Source: Planococcus halocryophilus (lineage in GTDB: Bacteria; Bacillota; Bacilli; Bacillales_A; Planococcaceae). Taken from it: a DNA stretch of 64,000 bases. The notes under the pieces were generated by a model. It made no database searches, was not told where the DNA came from, and saw only the letters and a list, made by a program, of their open reading frames with translations. Each line of letters opens with the position of its first letter. Within the stretch, counting starts at the first letter, position 1. Shown here one piece after another: positions 40,183-50,152 of this stretch. The DNA lies in NCBI RefSeq assembly GCF_001687585.2, contig NZ_CP016537.2, positions 1,150,001-1,214,000 of the forward strand, written 5' to 3'. The position numbers and the translations under genes were made by a program.

Positions 40183-40212
40183 GGGTTATGGAATGAATTC
40201 ATTCCATAACCC
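40183..40212. repeat. 30-bp perfect zero-loop palindrome
   Basis: GGGTTATGGAATGAA followed directly by its exact complement, with no strong T run. It lies between the tRNA terminator and the transposase remnant. Confidence 0.8.
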
Positions 40213-40281
40213 CATTGTTTGTTTTTATGAAAAATAGTTATTGTACAGGGAATGTATTTTTGGAAAGCAACGAAATCTACC

Positions 40282-40479
40282 TCATTCGGTCGCTTTCCAC
40301 GTCCAGTTGATCACCCTATTCAAGTTCATCGATGCAAAAATGAGCATTGTCTGTATAGACATTTTTTTCAGTCTCTTAAGGACCTTTTAATGCAGTTCAT
40401 ATTTTTGTTTTGCATTGGCGAAAATCCCCTCGATCGTTTCTTTCCATCTTGCATTGATGAATTTGATTGACCCTATATG
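40282..40479 (-). pseudogene. IS1182-type transposase remnant (C-terminal fragment)
   Basis: On the minus strand one frame reads RWKETIEGIFANAKQKYELH, a stop (40387-40389), then MSIQTMLIFASMNLNRVINW and TWK. This matches the C-terminal end of IS1182/IS5-group transposases (TIERVFADAKEKHGMR, then MQ-L-TFA-MNLKKLA-W-W), with the catalytic-glutamate helix in the first part. Everything upstream is missing, a stop interrupts the frame and no start is present, so this is a dead fragment. The rest of 40170-40595 holds the palindrome at 40183, the duplicate terminator and no other gene I can see. Confidence 0.75.
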
Positions 40480-40586
40480 ACCAAGACGCCTCCACAGAGA
40501 AGGTTTCGCGCGTGAGTCATCTCAAAAGTGACCAGAACGATTCAATCCAATAAAAAGACTATAAACCACTAGGGTTTTCTACTGTC

Positions 40587-40627
40587 TAAAAAGGGTCATG
40601 CATTTAATCGCAGGACTCTTTTTTTCG
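40587..40627. repeat. Decayed direct repeat of the tRNA-operon terminator
   Basis: 36 of 41 bases equal 40128-40168 in the same orientation, with the five changes weakening the stem. It overlaps the stop of the exporter gene at 40596. Confidence 0.75.
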
Positions 40628-41561
40628 TTGTATTCGAGTTCCGACTATGAAGCACCATGCCGCACATCACGATAACAATCCCGATTAAGGCTAGTCCTGA
40701 AGGCAACGCTATTGATAGGAAAAGAATTTCTCCAACTAAAGCAAATAAAACTTCCATAGATTGAGTCGCTTCAACTACTCCTAACATTTGCATGTTTCCT
40801 CTAACAAGATCTGTGGCTTTAAAGAATAACACTGTGGCTATTACGCCTGAACTGATTGCGACAATTAAGGTTTGGAAACTTTGCGAAGCAGTTGGACCAC
40901 CAACTGTCATTAAACCGTATAACGATAACAATATCCAAAAAGGCAGACTGGCTAACGTCATTCCCAAAACCCTCTGATAGGCATCTAATCTACCGTCGCA
41001 TATCTCCATCATTTTTCTATTGCCGAGTGGATATGCGAATGCTGCGAGAAGAACTGGTATAAAACCAAACCATAGTGTAGCAGAAGAAACGGTCGCTACA
41101 TGTTCTAACTGCATGAGACTGACTCCCGCCAATATGATGAAAGAAATCATTAAACTTTTCACCGGGATTTTTCTTCTTAACTGAACAGCACCATCATTAG
41201 TATGTATAGTGATAAGAAATAATGGAGCGAGCAGGGTGCCTGCAATGATAGTGATTTGCCAAGTCCCTGCGATTAGCCACCCAGGAGAATAGGCAGCTGC
41301 AAAACAAAGTGGTGTGTAAAATAAGCCGAACCCGATAAAGCTCCAAATGAACCAGGCTTTTTTGTTTCTGCTCATTTCTAGTATTAAAGGTTTTAAGTTT
41401 TTTCTTGATAGAACAATTAATAGTAAAAAAGGAATCATAAAAAGATAACGAAGAGAAGCGCTCCAAATCCAACTTCCGCCACTTGCTTCCATTGTGGCAT
41501 TTAAAACAAATGTAAATGCGAAGAAAAAAGCAGCAATGATACCGATAATAATGGGTTTCAC
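40596..41561 (-). CDS. EmrE-type multidrug efflux family protein (DMT superfamily)
   Basis: Membrane protein of 321 residues with about ten helices, matching the multidrug resistance efflux transporter family (EmrE-like, Pfam group PF13536 from memory). N-terminal IIGIIAAFFFAFTFVLNATMEASGGSWIWSASLRY is characteristic. GTG 41561 follows AGGAGG at 7 bases; the frame upstream to 41600 lacks a ribosome site and homology. The last codons run into the duplicated terminator at 40587-40627, so the C-terminal end (RLNA) may have been replaced by that event. Confidence 0.8.
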   Translation of the reverse strand: MKPIIIGIIAAFFFAFTFVLNATMEASGGSWIWSASLRYLFMIPFLLLIVLSRKNLKPLILEMSRNKKAWFIWSFIGFGLFYTPLCFAAAYSPGWLIAGTWQITIIAGTLLAPLFLITIHTNDGAVQLRRKIPVKSLMISFIILAGVSLMQLEHVATVSSATLWFGFIPVLLAAFAYPLGNRKMMEICDGRLDAYQRVLGMTLASLPFWILLSLYGLMTVGGPTASQSFQTLIVAISSGVIATVLFFKATDLVRGNMQMLGVVEATQSMEVLFALVGEILFLSIALPSGLALIGIVIVMCGMVLHSRNSNTTKKRVLRLNA

Positions 41562-41644
41562 TTTAGATCCTCCTGAGCAATATTTCGAATTATTTCTCAA
41601 CTATAGCGCATACTTAAAAATTCTACAAAGCTTTATTTGGACAT

Positions 41645-41680
41645 AAAAAAAGAGATTTCAATTGAAATCCCTTTTTTCTC
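41645..41680 (-). terminator. Terminator after menA
   Basis: GAGATTTC/GAAATCCC arms; T run on the minus strand downstream of menA. Confidence 0.7.
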
Positions 41681-41687
41681 ATACTAT

Positions 41688-42599
41688 TTATAGAAGATAT
41701 TCAATTAGTAATCCGATACCAAGTAGTAAGGCGAAAAGTGTATTTGTTTTTCCAGTATCTTTCATGGCTGGCATTACTTTTAATGGTGCAGTGTGGTGTT
41801 TAAAAATTTGAACCACTCTAATCGGTTTTATAACACTAAGAAAAACGAGTAAAGTCCATGGTGTTAATGTTCCTACAATAACGAGAATGACAATCCATGC
41901 GTAAGATATGATAAAAAAAGCCATAAGAATGTTAACGGCTGTCGGTCTTTTAACTAAAATCGCAAGTGTTTTGCGTCCACTTTCTTCATCGCCAACGATA
42001 TCGCGAATATTATTAGCTAACATAATAGCCGCTACTAATAAAGTGCTTGGTACAGCAAGTAGGGAAGCTTCTACGGTTACAATGCCCGTCTGGATATAAA
42101 AGGCGATAATAACGATTAAATAGCCCATAACTACACCTGAAAAAAGTTCGCCGAATGGCGTATAAGCAATTGGATAAGGTCCACCTGTATAAAAATAGCC
42201 GATTGCCATAGAAACTGCGCCTACAACTAGAAGCCACCAGCTAGTTTGTGAACAAATGTAAATGCCGATAACTGCAGCGAAACCGTAAAACACTAATGCT
42301 AAAGCTAAAACGGTTTTTGGTTTCACACCATTACGAACAATAGCACCGCCAATACCAACAGAGTTCTCATTGTCTAGACCTCTCGCAAAATCATAATATT
42401 CATTGAACATATTGGTTGCTGCTTGGATTAGTAAACTGGCAAATAACATTGCTAGGAATAAAATCCAGTCAATCGGGGAATAATGTAAAGCAATCATCGT
42501 TCCGAGAAATACGGGAGCGAAGGAAGCGGTCAGTGTATGGGGACGTGTCAATTGCCACCATACGCGCCATCCGCTGTCTGCTTGTAGGGAATGTGTCAT
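41688..42599 (-). CDS. menA: 1,4-dihydroxy-2-naphthoate polyprenyltransferase
   Basis: UbiA-family integral membrane prenyltransferase of 303 residues, about eight to nine helices; joins DHNA to the polyprenyl chain, giving demethylmenaquinone. The first Asp-rich motif is NMFNEYYDFARGLDNEN near residue 62 (NxxxDxxxD type), and the second is NNIRDIVGDEESGRKT near residue 195. ATG 42599 follows AAGGAGAG; residues upstream are not homologous. Divergent from menF, as in Bacillus. Confidence 0.94.
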   Translation of the reverse strand: MTHSLQADSGWRVWWQLTRPHTLTASFAPVFLGTMIALHYSPIDWILFLAMLFASLLIQAATNMFNEYYDFARGLDNENSVGIGGAIVRNGVKPKTVLALALVFYGFAAVIGIYICSQTSWWLLVVGAVSMAIGYFYTGGPYPIAYTPFGELFSGVVMGYLIVIIAFYIQTGIVTVEASLLAVPSTLLVAAIMLANNIRDIVGDEESGRKTLAILVKRPTAVNILMAFFIISYAWIVILVIVGTLTPWTLLVFLSVIKPIRVVQIFKHHTAPLKVMPAMKDTGKTNTLFALLLGIGLLIEYLL

Positions 42600-42770
42600 C
42601 TTAATCTCTCCTTTAATTCTTTCCACTCTTCATTGTACTTTAAAATAGTCTGGAATACAGCAAATGATGTGCTGATTTTAGCAGAAAAGAGTATGATAGA
42701 GGGTAGAGATTAAAAAGTGAAACAGTGACTGGAATAAACTAGACTATTGTCTTAAAACGGAGGTAATCAG

Positions 42771-44162
42771 GTGAATTCAGAATCGTCTTCATCGACCCAG
42801 CAATTTGCGGCAGACCAGATTGAAGGCTATCGCTTTTATACTGAAACAATCGAAGTTACGCATATGTCTGCATTAGCATTTTTTGAAGCTGGCGGAAACG
42901 ACCACGCAGGAAAACGAATGTATTGGAAAAATCGTGAAAAGACCTTCACGCTGGTTGGAATTGGACATGCTCATGTTCTCTCATCTGATGAGAAAGCTGG
43001 AAGGTTTGAAAATATAAAAAACGACTGGAAAAACTTATGTCGACAAATCGTCAATGAAGAACGGTCGGTTCATCCGGTCTTATTCGGAGGATTTTCGTTT
43101 GACCCATTCAATACAAAGCCGAGTGAGTGGAGAAGGTTCCCACAGGCTTATTTTGTAGTGCCAACTTTTCAGTTGATTTTAAAAGGTGATCAAGCGTTTG
43201 TAAGTATTCACTTAATCACGAAAAAACAAGACAGTTTTAACGAGTTTGACGCGTTACGGAAAGAACGAGATAAATTACTTCATGCTGCACAAGTGTCTGA
43301 AGTGGATAAGTACGATAAACCGAATGTGATTGAACGGACCGAATTAAGAAAAGAAGAGTACTTAGAATCGATTCAACGCGTTACGGATATTATTAAAGCT
43401 AAAGAAGTCGAGAAAGTGGTTATTGCACGCACAGTGAAACTGGGGTTTGAAAAGAGACTTTCGCCAACTTCTGCACTGTATCAAGTAGCCAATGAACAAC
43501 CGGAAAGTTTCTTGTTCGGTTTAGAAGCGGAAGAACAGTTTTTCTTTGGTGCAACTCCAGAACGACTTGTGAAAGTAGAAAATGAAAAAGCGTTATCTAC
43601 GTGTTTAGCAGGTTCAACACCTCGTGGGAAAACCATTGAAAAAGACACAGAACTTGGTGAAAATTTATTGCTAGATCCTAAAAATCGTGCAGAACATCAA
43701 TATGTTGTGAGCATGATTAGCGATGTTTTTAAAGCAACATGTAGTCAAACCATCGTACCGAAAACACCAAAATTGATGAAAATTAGAGATATCCAGCATT
43801 TGTATACACCGGTCGAAGGTGTGTTAAATGCAGGATCTACATTATTTGACTTGGTAGAACTACTTCATCCAACACCTGCTCTTGGTGGAGAGCCGAAATT
43901 AGAAGCTATGGCGATGATTCGTGAGCACGAAGCGATGAACCGAGGCTATTATGCGGCGCCTATCGGGTGGATTGATACACAAGGAGACGGCGAATTTGCT
44001 GTTGCCATTCGTTCGGCTTTATTAGATGAAGAAAAAGCTTATTTATATGCGGGTGGTGGGATTGTAGCAGATTCGACACCTGAATCAGAGTATGACGAGA
44101 CATGGGTTAAATTTAGACCGATGCTCCGGGCATTGGGAGGTCAATTGAGTGACGAATCGTAA
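42771..44162 (+). CDS. menF: Isochorismate synthase
   Basis: Chorismate-utilising enzyme of 463 residues that makes isochorismate, first step of menaquinone synthesis. The C-terminal ADIC-synthase domain (about 200-455) shows KAKEVEKVVIARTV, the CLAGSTPRGK block (near residue 281), LLHPTPALGGEPK (near 364) and AGGGIVADSTPESEYDET (near 428). GTG 42771 follows ACGGAGG. Its end overlaps menD by 14 bases, so the two are translationally coupled. Confidence 0.95.
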   Translation: MNSESSSSTQQFAADQIEGYRFYTETIEVTHMSALAFFEAGGNDHAGKRMYWKNREKTFTLVGIGHAHVLSSDEKAGRFENIKNDWKNLCRQIVNEERSVHPVLFGGFSFDPFNTKPSEWRRFPQAYFVVPTFQLILKGDQAFVSIHLITKKQDSFNEFDALRKERDKLLHAAQVSEVDKYDKPNVIERTELRKEEYLESIQRVTDIIKAKEVEKVVIARTVKLGFEKRLSPTSALYQVANEQPESFLFGLEAEEQFFFGATPERLVKVENEKALSTCLAGSTPRGKTIEKDTELGENLLLDPKNRAEHQYVVSMISDVFKATCSQTIVPKTPKLMKIRDIQHLYTPVEGVLNAGSTLFDLVELLHPTPALGGEPKLEAMAMIREHEAMNRGYYAAPIGWIDTQGDGEFAVAIRSALLDEEKAYLYAGGGIVADSTPESEYDETWVKFRPMLRALGGQLSDES

Positions 44163-45849
44163 AGCATTAACTGAATATGTATCAGCCTTTACTCATTCAC
44201 TTGTTGAGCAGGGGGTTAAAGATGTCGTTATTAGTCCGGGGTCTCGTTCAACACCGCTTGCATATGCTTGTATGAAGGAGGAAGGCTTAGCTGTATACAG
44301 ACAAATTGATGAACGCTCCGCGGCTTATTTTGCGCTAGGCTTAGCTAAAGCTTCTGGGAAACCAGTCATGCTCCTTTGTACATCGGGAACGGCAGCAGCT
44401 AATTATTTTCCGGCTGTTGTTGAAGCGTTTTATGCGCGTGTTCCTTTACTCGTAGTCACAGCAGACCGTCCGCACGAACTGCGGGAAGTCGGTGCGCCAC
44501 AAGCAATCAACCAAGTAAATTTATTTGGAACACACGTTAAATGGGCAACAGATTTGCCAATGCCAGAAACGGAAAATCAATTGGCGTTCTTAACGCGTCA
44601 CTTGCACCGTTCTGTTCAAAATGCAACGAGTGAACCGCGAGGACCGGTACATATAAACGTGCCATTCCGTGAGCCACTGCGTATTGATTTTGAACAAGAT
44701 TATCTAAGCACTCATGAAATTGCTCATTTTGGCGGAGAACTGTCTTTAAGTGTGGAAAGTCGCAGGTTTTTACAACAACTTTTGAAAAAAGAAAAAGGCT
44801 TGTTGATTGTTGGAGAACAGACGCAAATGATGCCTGATGAATTTTGGGTGTTTATTGAGAAACTGGATTGGCCGGTATTGGCAGATCCTTTATCCAACAT
44901 ACGTGGAAACGTTCCGCAATCGGCAAAGTCGTTAATTATTGATTCTTATGATGCATTGCTTAAAAGTGAGAGATTTAAAGAAACGGTCATACCGGATGCA
45001 GTGATTCGTGTTGGGCCTCAACCGGTTTCAAAACCATTAAGCTTGTTTTTAGCAGCAGTAAAACCAGAGACCTATGTGGTGTTTGATGAAAGTTCGATGT
45101 TGCGTGACCCACAATCTGTAGCGACGCATCATATTCAAGCAGCTGAAAAAGACTTATGGCAAGTATCAATGGAAAATAAATCCACAAATGCGTATCGTGA
45201 AAAATGGACGCAAGCTTCTCATTTATACTGGCAAGTTGTCGAGCAGCATTGTCAGAACGAACTAGATGAAGGGGTATTAGCGAAAGTGCTTTTCGACCGG
45301 TTGGATCAATGTGATTTGATTGTGAGCAGCAGTATGCCAATCCGGGATGTAGATACGTATTTCCAAACAACCGAGCGGGATATTATGCTATATGCAAATC
45401 GCGGAGCAAATGGCATTGACGGGGTTGTATCAACGGCGTTTGGCGTGCAAGCAGCAAAACAGCGTCCAGCTTATTTGTATATCGGAGATTTATCGTTTTT
45501 GCATGATATGAACGGATTGATCGCATCAAAAATGCAGGAGACGGATTTGACGATTGTGATTATGAATAACGATGGGGGCGGCATTTTCTCTTATTTGCCA
45601 CAGTCTCAAGAAGAGCGCTATTTTGAAGAGTTGTTTGGCACACCGACTGGACTAACGTTTAGCGATGCAGCGAACATGTACGATGCGCAATATGTGTCAG
45701 CAGAAACAGTAGAACAATTTGCCGCAGCACTAGACGAACCGAAAACTAAATCAGTGAAAATGATTGAAGTGTTCACTAATCGTGAAAACAATGTCACGAC
45801 GCACCGTAAATTATGGAGCCGTTTTGATGAGGAGCTGGCTAAAGGATGA
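44149..45849 (+). CDS. menD: SEPHCHC synthase (MenD)
   Basis: Thiamin-diphosphate enzyme of 566 residues that adds the succinyl semialdehyde unit of 2-oxoglutarate to isochorismate. VVISPGSRSTPLA near residue 26, the ThDP glutamate in RQIDERSAAYFALG near 56, and the metal-binding IGDLSFLHDMNG ... NNDGGGIFSYLPQ block near residues 445-485 are clear. GTG start 44149 with GGGAGGTC upstream; its stop overlaps the menH ATG (ATGA). Confidence 0.96.
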   Translation: MTNRKALTEYVSAFTHSLVEQGVKDVVISPGSRSTPLAYACMKEEGLAVYRQIDERSAAYFALGLAKASGKPVMLLCTSGTAAANYFPAVVEAFYARVPLLVVTADRPHELREVGAPQAINQVNLFGTHVKWATDLPMPETENQLAFLTRHLHRSVQNATSEPRGPVHINVPFREPLRIDFEQDYLSTHEIAHFGGELSLSVESRRFLQQLLKKEKGLLIVGEQTQMMPDEFWVFIEKLDWPVLADPLSNIRGNVPQSAKSLIIDSYDALLKSERFKETVIPDAVIRVGPQPVSKPLSLFLAAVKPETYVVFDESSMLRDPQSVATHHIQAAEKDLWQVSMENKSTNAYREKWTQASHLYWQVVEQHCQNELDEGVLAKVLFDRLDQCDLIVSSSMPIRDVDTYFQTTERDIMLYANRGANGIDGVVSTAFGVQAAKQRPAYLYIGDLSFLHDMNGLIASKMQETDLTIVIMNNDGGGIFSYLPQSQEERYFEELFGTPTGLTFSDAANMYDAQYVSAETVEQFAAALDEPKTKSVKMIEVFTNRENNVTTHRKLWSRFDEELAKG

Positions 45850-46673
45850 AGCTAGAAGTCGGGGGCAATTTTTACCATGTTGAAGTAAGGAATCCAGAGA
45901 AACCAGAAACTTTGGTTTTTCTGCACGGCTTTACAGGAAGCACAAAAACATGGCATTCGGTTAGTGAAAAGTGGACGGATGCCAAAATTGTTTTGATTGA
46001 TTTAATCGGTCATGGAGCGTCATCTAGTCCAGAAGAGCTTAAAGCTTATTCGATGGAACGTCAGCTAGAAGATTTGGATGCTTTGTTTGATCAGTTAGCG
46101 TTAGACAACTTTACGCTAGTTGGTTATTCGATGGGCGGACGGACGGCGCTTGCTTATGCTTGCAACTATCCGGAGCGGTTGACGAGATTAGTTCTTGAAA
46201 GTGCATCGCCTGGACTTGATAGTGAACAAGCAAGAAAAGACCGTCGAACAAATGATGCGCGTCTTGCAGAACGGATTGTGACAGGTGGCCTTGTCAATTT
46301 TGTTGATGCTTGGGAAAATATTGAGTTGTTCGCAAGTCAAAAAGAGTTGCCTGAAAGGGTACAGCAGTCGGTACGTGAAGAACGTTTGGCGCAAAATCCA
46401 CTAGGCCTTGCGAATAGTTTGCACGGCATGGGAACAGGTGCGCAACAGTCTTATTGGCAAGAGCTAAAAGGTTTGAATGTACCCGTTTTATTGGTGACTG
46501 GGCGGTTGGATGTAAAGTTTGAGGCAATTGCACAAAAGATGCTTGAACAGCTGCCAAATGCTGTTCATAAAACTATTGATGCGGGCCATGCAATACATGT
46601 GGAAAAACCTGCTGAGTTTGCTACAATAGTAAGAGAGTATTTAAGTTTGAACTATCAAGGAGGAAAATCATGA
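45846..46673 (+). CDS. menH: SHCHC synthase (MenH), alpha/beta hydrolase
   Basis: Alpha/beta-hydrolase-fold lyase of 275 residues; removes pyruvate from SEPHCHC. Oxyanion-hole HGFTGS near residue 26, nucleophile in GYSMGG near 92, acid Asp in VTGRLDVKF near 220 and His in [11 protein letters not shown] near 247. Overlaps menD upstream and menB downstream (ATGA junctions). Confidence 0.94.
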   Translation: MKLEVGGNFYHVEVRNPEKPETLVFLHGFTGSTKTWHSVSEKWTDAKIVLIDLIGHGASSSPEELKAYSMERQLEDLDALFDQLALDNFTLVGYSMGGRTALAYACNYPERLTRLVLESASPGLDSEQARKDRRTNDARLAERIVTGGLVNFVDAWENIELFASQKELPERVQQSVREERLAQNPLGLANSLHGMGTGAQQSYWQELKGLNVPVLLVTGRLDVKFEAIAQKMLEQLPNAVHKTIDAGHAIHVEKPAEFATIVREYLSLNYQGGKS

Positions 46674-47488
46674 CACGCGAGTGGATTACAGAACGTACAT
46701 ATGAAGACATTAAGTATGAAATTTTTAACGGCATTGCAAAAATTACGATTAACCGTCCGGAAGTGCGCAACGCATTCCGTCCGAAAACCGTTCACGAATT
46801 AATCGATGCATTTTCACGTGCACGCGATCATTCAGATGTAGGCGTTATTGTTTTAACTGGCGAAGGCGAAAAAGCTTTCTGTTCAGGTGGCGACCAATCC
46901 GTACGCGGACACGGTGGCTATGTTGGGGAAGATGAAATTCCACGTTTGAACGTATTAGATTTACAGCGTTTAATCCGTGTCATTCCAAAACCAGTTGTCG
47001 CAATGGTTGCAGGTTATGCAATTGGCGGCGGACACGTTTTGCACGTTGTTTGTGACTTGACGATTGCTGCGGATAACGCACGCTTTGGTCAAACAGGTCC
47101 ACGTGTTGGTTCGTTTGATGCTGGATACGGTTCTGGTTATTTAGCACGTATTATTGGCCATAAGAAAGCACGTGAAATTTGGTACCTATGCCGTCAATAC
47201 GACGCACAGGAAGCATTGGATATGGGCTTAGTTAATACAGTTGTCCCTCTTGAACAGTTAGAAGACGAAACCGTTCAATGGTGTCAGGAAATGCTTGAAA
47301 TGAGCCCAACTGCACTTCGTTTTGTTAAAGCAGCAATGAATGCTGATACAGACGGTCTTGCTGGATTGCAGCAAATGGCTGGCGACGCAACATTATTGTA
47401 TTACACAACTGACGAAGCGAAAGAAGGACGCGATGCGTTTAAAGAAAAACGCAAACCGGACTTTGGTCAATTCCCACGTTTCCCATGA
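46670..47488 (+). CDS. menB: 1,4-dihydroxy-2-naphthoyl-CoA synthase
   Basis: Crotonase-fold enzyme of 272 residues that closes the second naphthoquinone ring. The [16 protein letters not shown] loop (near residue 72), the [22 protein letters not shown] oxyanion block and [18 protein letters not shown] are MenB-specific. Bicarbonate-site residues in [11 protein letters not shown] favour the bicarbonate-dependent form (inference). AAGGAGG precedes the ATG; ends at a terminator. Confidence 0.96.
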   Translation: MTREWITERTYEDIKYEIFNGIAKITINRPEVRNAFRPKTVHELIDAFSRARDHSDVGVIVLTGEGEKAFCSGGDQSVRGHGGYVGEDEIPRLNVLDLQRLIRVIPKPVVAMVAGYAIGGGHVLHVVCDLTIAADNARFGQTGPRVGSFDAGYGSGYLARIIGHKKAREIWYLCRQYDAQEALDMGLVNTVVPLEQLEDETVQWCQEMLEMSPTALRFVKAAMNADTDGLAGLQQMAGDATLLYYTTDEAKEGRDAFKEKRKPDFGQFPRFP

Positions 47489-47500
47489 TTATTGAATAAT

Positions 47501-47533
47501 TGAAAGCTGTCCTCTCTGGGGACAGCTTTTTTT
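47501..47533 (+). terminator. Terminator between menB and menE
   Basis: AAAGCTGTCC and GGGACAGCTTT arms, short loop, seven T. Splits the men genes into menFDHB and menEC, unless read through. Confidence 0.85.
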
Positions 47534-47552
47534 GAAGAAAGGATTTTTTTAC

Positions 47553-48977
47553 ATGACGTATCCGAATTGGTTGAGTCAACGAAGCTATTTGAGCGGTGAC
47601 CGCATGGCGTTGTCGTTTCAGCAACAACAATGGACTTTTTCTGAAATAAATACGATTGCACTAGATTATGCGGGAAAACTAAGCGCGCTTGGCGTGAAAG
47701 AAAATTCCCGTATCGCGGTATTAGCAAAATCTACTCCAGAATTTGTTTTTGTCTTGTATGGCTGTATGCACCTAGGTTGTGAAATGGTCATGCTCAATGA
47801 ACGCCTCTCAAGCAATGAATTAACGTACCAAATAAATGATGCAGAAGTTACGTTTATTTTTGTAGCTGATGTGCTGAAAGAAAAAATGAACGATTCGCGC
47901 GTGGTTTTATTTAGTGAAGTAGAAAATGCAAAATCTATTCAATTTGAACCGCAGCAGCAATGGGCAAAAGACCGTACTCTTTCTATTATGTATACTTCAG
48001 GCACTACCGGGCATCCAAAAGGCGTTCGCCAAACTGCAGAAAATCATTTTTCAAGTGCCGTGTCGTCTGCGCTCAATATTGGCATAGCACCAGAAGATGT
48101 ATGGTTATGTGCCGTGCCATTGTTTCACATTAGCGGGTTTTCGATCTTGATGAGGTCGTTAATATATGGCATGGGGGTTCGGTTATACGAGAAGTTTGAT
48201 GCCGATCAAAGTGCAGAAGAAATTTGCAATGGCAGCGTGACGCATATGTCGGTTGTCGGTGTGACGTTAGAGCGTATCTTAACGAGTGTTGAACAAGCTT
48301 CCATGCAAGCGTCTGATCGCTTTAAAGCGGTTCTTGCCGGAGGGGGACCGATTCCAATTGCTTATATGAAACGTGCTAAAAACTGTGGAATTCCAGTGTT
48401 GCAAACATATGGCATGACGGAAACATCGTCGCAAACAACAACGTTACAAGTGGCGGATGCAGAGCGGAAAATTGGATCTGCAGGTAAGCCCTTATTTTTA
48501 TATGAAGTCAAAACAGAAAAACCTGGTGAAGTGGGAGAAATCCTTATTCGCGGTCCTCAAGTAACACCTGGCTATATTGGCAAATTTGCCGAGCGAGATG
48601 TGCAGCAAGATGGCTGGCTTCATACAGGAGATATGGGCTATTTAGATGCCGAAGGCTTTTTGTTTGTTGTGGATCGCCGTTCGGATTTGATCGTCTCTGG
48701 CGGGGAAAATGTTTACCCGGCTGAAATCGAAAAAGTGTTATCCGGTCATCCAGCTATTCAAGAAGTTGGCGTTTGCGGTGCACCGAGTGAACAGTGGGGA
48801 GAAGTTCCGGTGGCATTTGTGGTATTGCAACAAGAAACGACAGTAGAAGAGCTATTGGCGTATTGTCGCGAACAACTGGCGTCTTACAAAGTGCCAAAAC
48901 AATTGACGATTGTCGAGTCGTTGCCGCGTAACGCTTCAAACAAGCTACTGAGAAGAGAGCTGAGAGCATGGGTATAA
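47553..48977 (+). CDS. menE: o-succinylbenzoate--CoA ligase
   Basis: ANL-superfamily acyl-CoA synthetase of 474 residues that activates OSB. P-loop MYTSGTTGHPKG near residue 146, QTYGMTETSS near 288, LHTGDMG near 358, the hinge GGENVYPAEIE near 387 and the adenylating lysine in PRNASNKLLRREL near the C-terminus. ATG 47553 follows AAAGGA. Overlaps menC by 10 bases. Confidence 0.95.
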   Translation: MTYPNWLSQRSYLSGDRMALSFQQQQWTFSEINTIALDYAGKLSALGVKENSRIAVLAKSTPEFVFVLYGCMHLGCEMVMLNERLSSNELTYQINDAEVTFIFVADVLKEKMNDSRVVLFSEVENAKSIQFEPQQQWAKDRTLSIMYTSGTTGHPKGVRQTAENHFSSAVSSALNIGIAPEDVWLCAVPLFHISGFSILMRSLIYGMGVRLYEKFDADQSAEEICNGSVTHMSVVGVTLERILTSVEQASMQASDRFKAVLAGGGPIPIAYMKRAKNCGIPVLQTYGMTETSSQTTTLQVADAERKIGSAGKPLFLYEVKTEKPGEVGEILIRGPQVTPGYIGKFAERDVQQDGWLHTGDMGYLDAEGFLFVVDRRSDLIVSGGENVYPAEIEKVLSGHPAIQEVGVCGAPSEQWGEVPVAFVVLQQETTVEELLAYCREQLASYKVPKQLTIVESLPRNASNKLLRRELRAWV

Positions 48978-50038
48978 CCATTAAAGAGATTGGCTTAAAG
49001 ACAGTACGAAGACTGCTCAAAACCCCTTTTAAATCTGTTTTACAGCAAGTAGATGAACGAGAAGTAATTGTGGTTAGCGTAAAAGGCGATTCAGGACAGA
49101 CTGGCTACGGAGAATGTGTGGCATTTGAAACACCGTGGTACACAGAAGAAACCATTACCAGCTGTCGTTTCGTGCTAGAGCAAGTGTTACTGCCACTCCT
49201 CGCAAATCAAACTCTTCATCATCCAAAAGAAGTTTGGGAGTTGTTCAAAGCTGTGAAAGGCAATCGGATGGCAAAAGCCGCAGTGGAAATGGCTGTCTGG
49301 GATTTATTTGCAAAACAACAGCAGCTGCCGCTTTGGCAATTTGTCGGTGGCACTTCACAAGCAATTCCCGCTGGCATCGTCGTAGCTGCAGATCCATTTC
49401 AAATAGGAGACAAAGTAGCACAAGCGAACACAGCAGGCTACAAGCGAATCAAAATCAAAATTCAGCCTAATACAGATCCATCTATGTTGAAGTCCGTTGT
49501 TAATAACTATCCCGAGATATTATTTTTCGCAGATGCCAATGGCAGTTTCGATGAAGATAACTTTAAACGACTAACAGAATTTGATGATGTTGGATTTACG
49601 TTAATTGAACAGCCTTTTGGAGAACGAGAGTGGATATTGCATTCAAGAGCAAAACAACAGCTCAAGACACAAATTTGTTTAGATGAAAGCATTGCTAGTG
49701 TAGAAGATGTTCAGCAAATGATCGACAGTAAAGCGGGCGATATCGTCGTTTTGAAAATGAGTCGCCTTGGTGGCTGGACGGAAACCTTGAAAGTGGTGGA
49801 ATTGTGTCGTGAGCATTCGATCGGTATGTGGGTTGGTGGAATGATTGAATTTGGTGTGTCGAAAGCCCATAATTTAGCGCTAGCATCTTTAACAGGTATA
49901 CACTATCCGGGTGATTTTTCCGCCTCGAATTATTTTTGGGAAAAGGATATTATCCAGCCAGCAATCTTTGTCGATAATGGTGAAATTCAGTTAAGTGATC
50001 GAATAGGAATAGGGTATACGGTAAATCTTCCCGAATAA
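48968..50038 (+). CDS. menC: o-succinylbenzoate synthase
   Basis: Enolase-superfamily dehydratase of 356 residues. Catalytic lysine pair KIKI near residue 161, metal ligands in FADANGS (near 189), EQPFGER (near 214) and CLDESI (near 239), second catalytic lysine in VVLKMSRLGG (near 263). Belongs to the N-acylamino-acid-racemase-like OSBS branch. Starts inside menE; last gene of the men group. Confidence 0.94.
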   Translation: MGITIKEIGLKTVRRLLKTPFKSVLQQVDEREVIVVSVKGDSGQTGYGECVAFETPWYTEETITSCRFVLEQVLLPLLANQTLHHPKEVWELFKAVKGNRMAKAAVEMAVWDLFAKQQQLPLWQFVGGTSQAIPAGIVVAADPFQIGDKVAQANTAGYKRIKIKIQPNTDPSMLKSVVNNYPEILFFADANGSFDEDNFKRLTEFDDVGFTLIEQPFGEREWILHSRAKQQLKTQICLDESIASVEDVQQMIDSKAGDIVVLKMSRLGGWTETLKVVELCREHSIGMWVGGMIEFGVSKAHNLALASLTGIHYPGDFSASNYFWEKDIIQPAIFVDNGEIQLSDRIGIGYTVNLPE

Positions 50039-50152
50039 AATAGTTCTTTAATTTGACGAAAAGTTCTTGAACGACAGCTGTGTTTTTTGGGTGTATAATA
50101 CAAAAAAGTAAATCGGAGTCGATGGGCTGACGGATCATAAGGTGGGGGACAT

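Noticed and set aside
40252..40470. Plus-strand frame over the transposase remnant
   Set aside because: The opposite strand matches IS1182-type transposase ends; the plus frame has no ribosome site or homology.
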